Of a DNA stretch of 35,381 nucleotides, positions 34,628 through 35,381 are shown in pieces; position 1 is the stretch's first letter; each line of letters begins with the position of its first letter. Origin of the DNA: Mesorhizobium tamadayense (GTDB lineage: Bacteria > Pseudomonadota > Alphaproteobacteria > Rhizobiales > Rhizobiaceae); contig NZ_RQXT01000064.1 in NCBI RefSeq assembly GCF_003863365.1, forward strand, positions 1 through 35,381, given 5' to 3'. The notes beneath the pieces are model-generated. The model saw only the letters and a program-made list of their open reading frames with translations, was not told the origin of the DNA and did no database searches. The translations under genes were made by a program, and so were the position numbers.

Positions 34628-34949
34628 CGGTGCCACCGATGAGCACGGCGTTGCGCTGGTCGGCGACGAAGGTGCCGTTGGCAAGGTCCCGGACCAGCAC
34701 CTCGTTGACCGGCGTGCCGTCGAAGTCGAACTCATCGATGTCCTTGGCGATCGGCAGCTTGGCGACAGTGAGCTGGTATTTGATGGAGCGGGCCTGCTTC
34801 TCGGCGATCTCGGCCGACAGCAGATCGCCGACGATCCTCGGCGGCTCGTGCTGGCGCTTGATGCCTGTCGCCATGACCTCGTCATAGGCGCCCCGCATCC
34901 CGTAGAGCTTCAGCGTGCCCATCAGTTCCAGAACCTGCGTGCGTTCCAT
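34628..34949 (-). pseudogene. istB: istB, N-terminal part
   Basis: From ATG 34949, overlapping the istA stop (TGATG), the frame reads VLELMGTLKLYGMRGAYDEV and ends DQRNAVLIGGT at the junction, where the recombinase element begins. This is the N-terminal domain plus the first half of Walker A. It would end after DPTS inside the element, as a 111-residue stub. Confidence 0.92.
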
Positions 34950-35381
34950 CAGCTTGCCCTCCTGAGGCTGTCGTAGCGGGCGCAGTCGGCGAGCGGCTCG
35001 TGCTGCAGGCGAAGTGCGTCCGGGGTGAGGATGGTCACAGCCGGCGCCGGATCGCGCCGCCGCGCCAGGATGTTGATGATGACGGCGGATGAGCAGACAT
35101 TCTGATCGAGCGCTTCCTGGCAGGCAGCCTCCACGGCATCGATGCCGTCGGTCAACACCGTGGCCAGGATCGACACCATCTGCCGATCGCCGTCATGCGC
35201 CGCCTTTAATCTGCGTCGGATACGCTCCATCGCTGGTGGCAGAGCCCAGTCCCGGAATGGCGCGCCATTGCGCAGCGCACCGGGCTTGCGGGCAAGCACA
35301 GGGACGTAATGCCAGGGATCGTAGACCGTTTCGTTGCGCCCGAAGGAGCGGGCATGTTCGGCGACGACCACGCCGTCCTGA
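34949..35381 (-). CDS. istA: istA, C-terminal part, cut by the window edge
   Basis: The 144 visible residues (VVVAEHARSFGRNETVYDPW, HYVPVLARKPGALRNGAPFR, ALPPAMERIRRRL, ending CARYDSLRRAS) are the C-terminal domain of IS21 transposases. The catalytic core lies beyond the right edge. The stop overlaps the istB start. Confidence 0.88.
   Translation of the reverse strand, partial: QDGVVVAEHARSFGRNETVYDPWHYVPVLARKPGALRNGAPFRDWALPPAMERIRRRLKAAHDGDRQMVSILATVLTDGIDAVEAACQEALDQNVCSSAVIINILARRRDPAPAVTILTPDALRLQHEPLADCARYDSLRRAS

Larger units (their letters stand above)
31497..35381 (-). mobile_element. IS21-family element 2, split by a recombinase element, open at the window edge
   Basis: The end near 31497 (tgtcaaacggcttcc, then gtccaattttgacccc) is of IS21 type. 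Reading from the right edge on the minus strand: istA C-terminal part, istB N-terminal part, then an inserted serine-recombinase element at 32056-34627, then the rest of istB. Its left end lies in the reverse transcriptase gene. Confidence 0.85.

Noticed and set aside
1..35381. nod boxes, nif genes, tRNA or rRNA genes, replication origin
   Set aside because: Looked for by eye and not found; a weak nod box could have been missed.

Overview
The window looks like a piece of a symbiosis island or symbiotic plasmid from a nitrogen-fixing alphaproteobacterium (Rhizobiales; Mesorhizobium, Bradyrhizobium or Sinorhizobium type). The evidence is a NopT-type type III effector and a second effector candidate, both behind tts-box-like sequences; a P450 followed by a broken second P450, as in the rhizobial gibberellin cluster; a MucR/Ros remnant; DUF982 genes; an FseA-like (DUF6499/DUF2285) excision activator as in Mesorhizobium symbiosis ICEs; and very many broken insertion sequences. 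No replication, housekeeping RNA, nod or nif genes were found.

Layout. 1-5,640: IS701-type transposase remnant, effector candidate (minus), YafQ/DinJ-type toxin-antitoxin pair (minus), AAA-ATPase debris, nopT (minus). 5,640-10,800: decayed DUF433/DUF5615 toxin-antitoxin pair, then an IS256-family element that truncates a mucR/ros gene and is itself split by a complete IS21-family element with a 7-bp target duplication. 10,800-16,520: TatD/QatD-like remnant, then two adjacent HipA systems. The first is a compact hipB-hipA operon with a third, translationally coupled gene that carries a PD-(D/E)XK nuclease signature. The second is a single-gene fusion of an AbiEi-like N-terminal region to a HipA kinase, preceded by two palindromic operators. 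16,520-20,000: an IS21 end remnant, then divergent pseudogenes of a class III aminotransferase and a succinate-semialdehyde-type dehydrogenase. 20,260-21,090: dCTP deaminase with a small partner. 21,800-22,950: fseA-like gene that needs a +1 frameshift. 24,250-26,700: OmpW with a sigma-54-type promoter, an intact P450 (CYP115 candidate), a broken second P450 and a Tn3 tnpA fragment. 26,830-29,455: cobalamin riboswitch and metE, the latter with one in-frame stop. 29,700-35,381: two DUF982 genes, an IS110 fragment, a group II intron reverse transcriptase fragment with a damaged active site, and an IS21-family element whose istB is split at the Walker A codons by a serine-recombinase element.

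How it works together: most of the DNA is accessory and decaying. The parts that look alive are the two effectors (symbiosis), the toxin-antitoxin and HipA modules plus dCTP deaminase (island maintenance, stress or phage defence), OmpW and the P450, and the recombinase element. The best candidates for an undescribed system are the hipB-hipA-nuclease operon (11,485-14,181) and the neighbouring AbiEi-HipA fusion with its paired operators (14,577-16,518). All assignments come from reading the sequence and from memory of the families; no database search was run.
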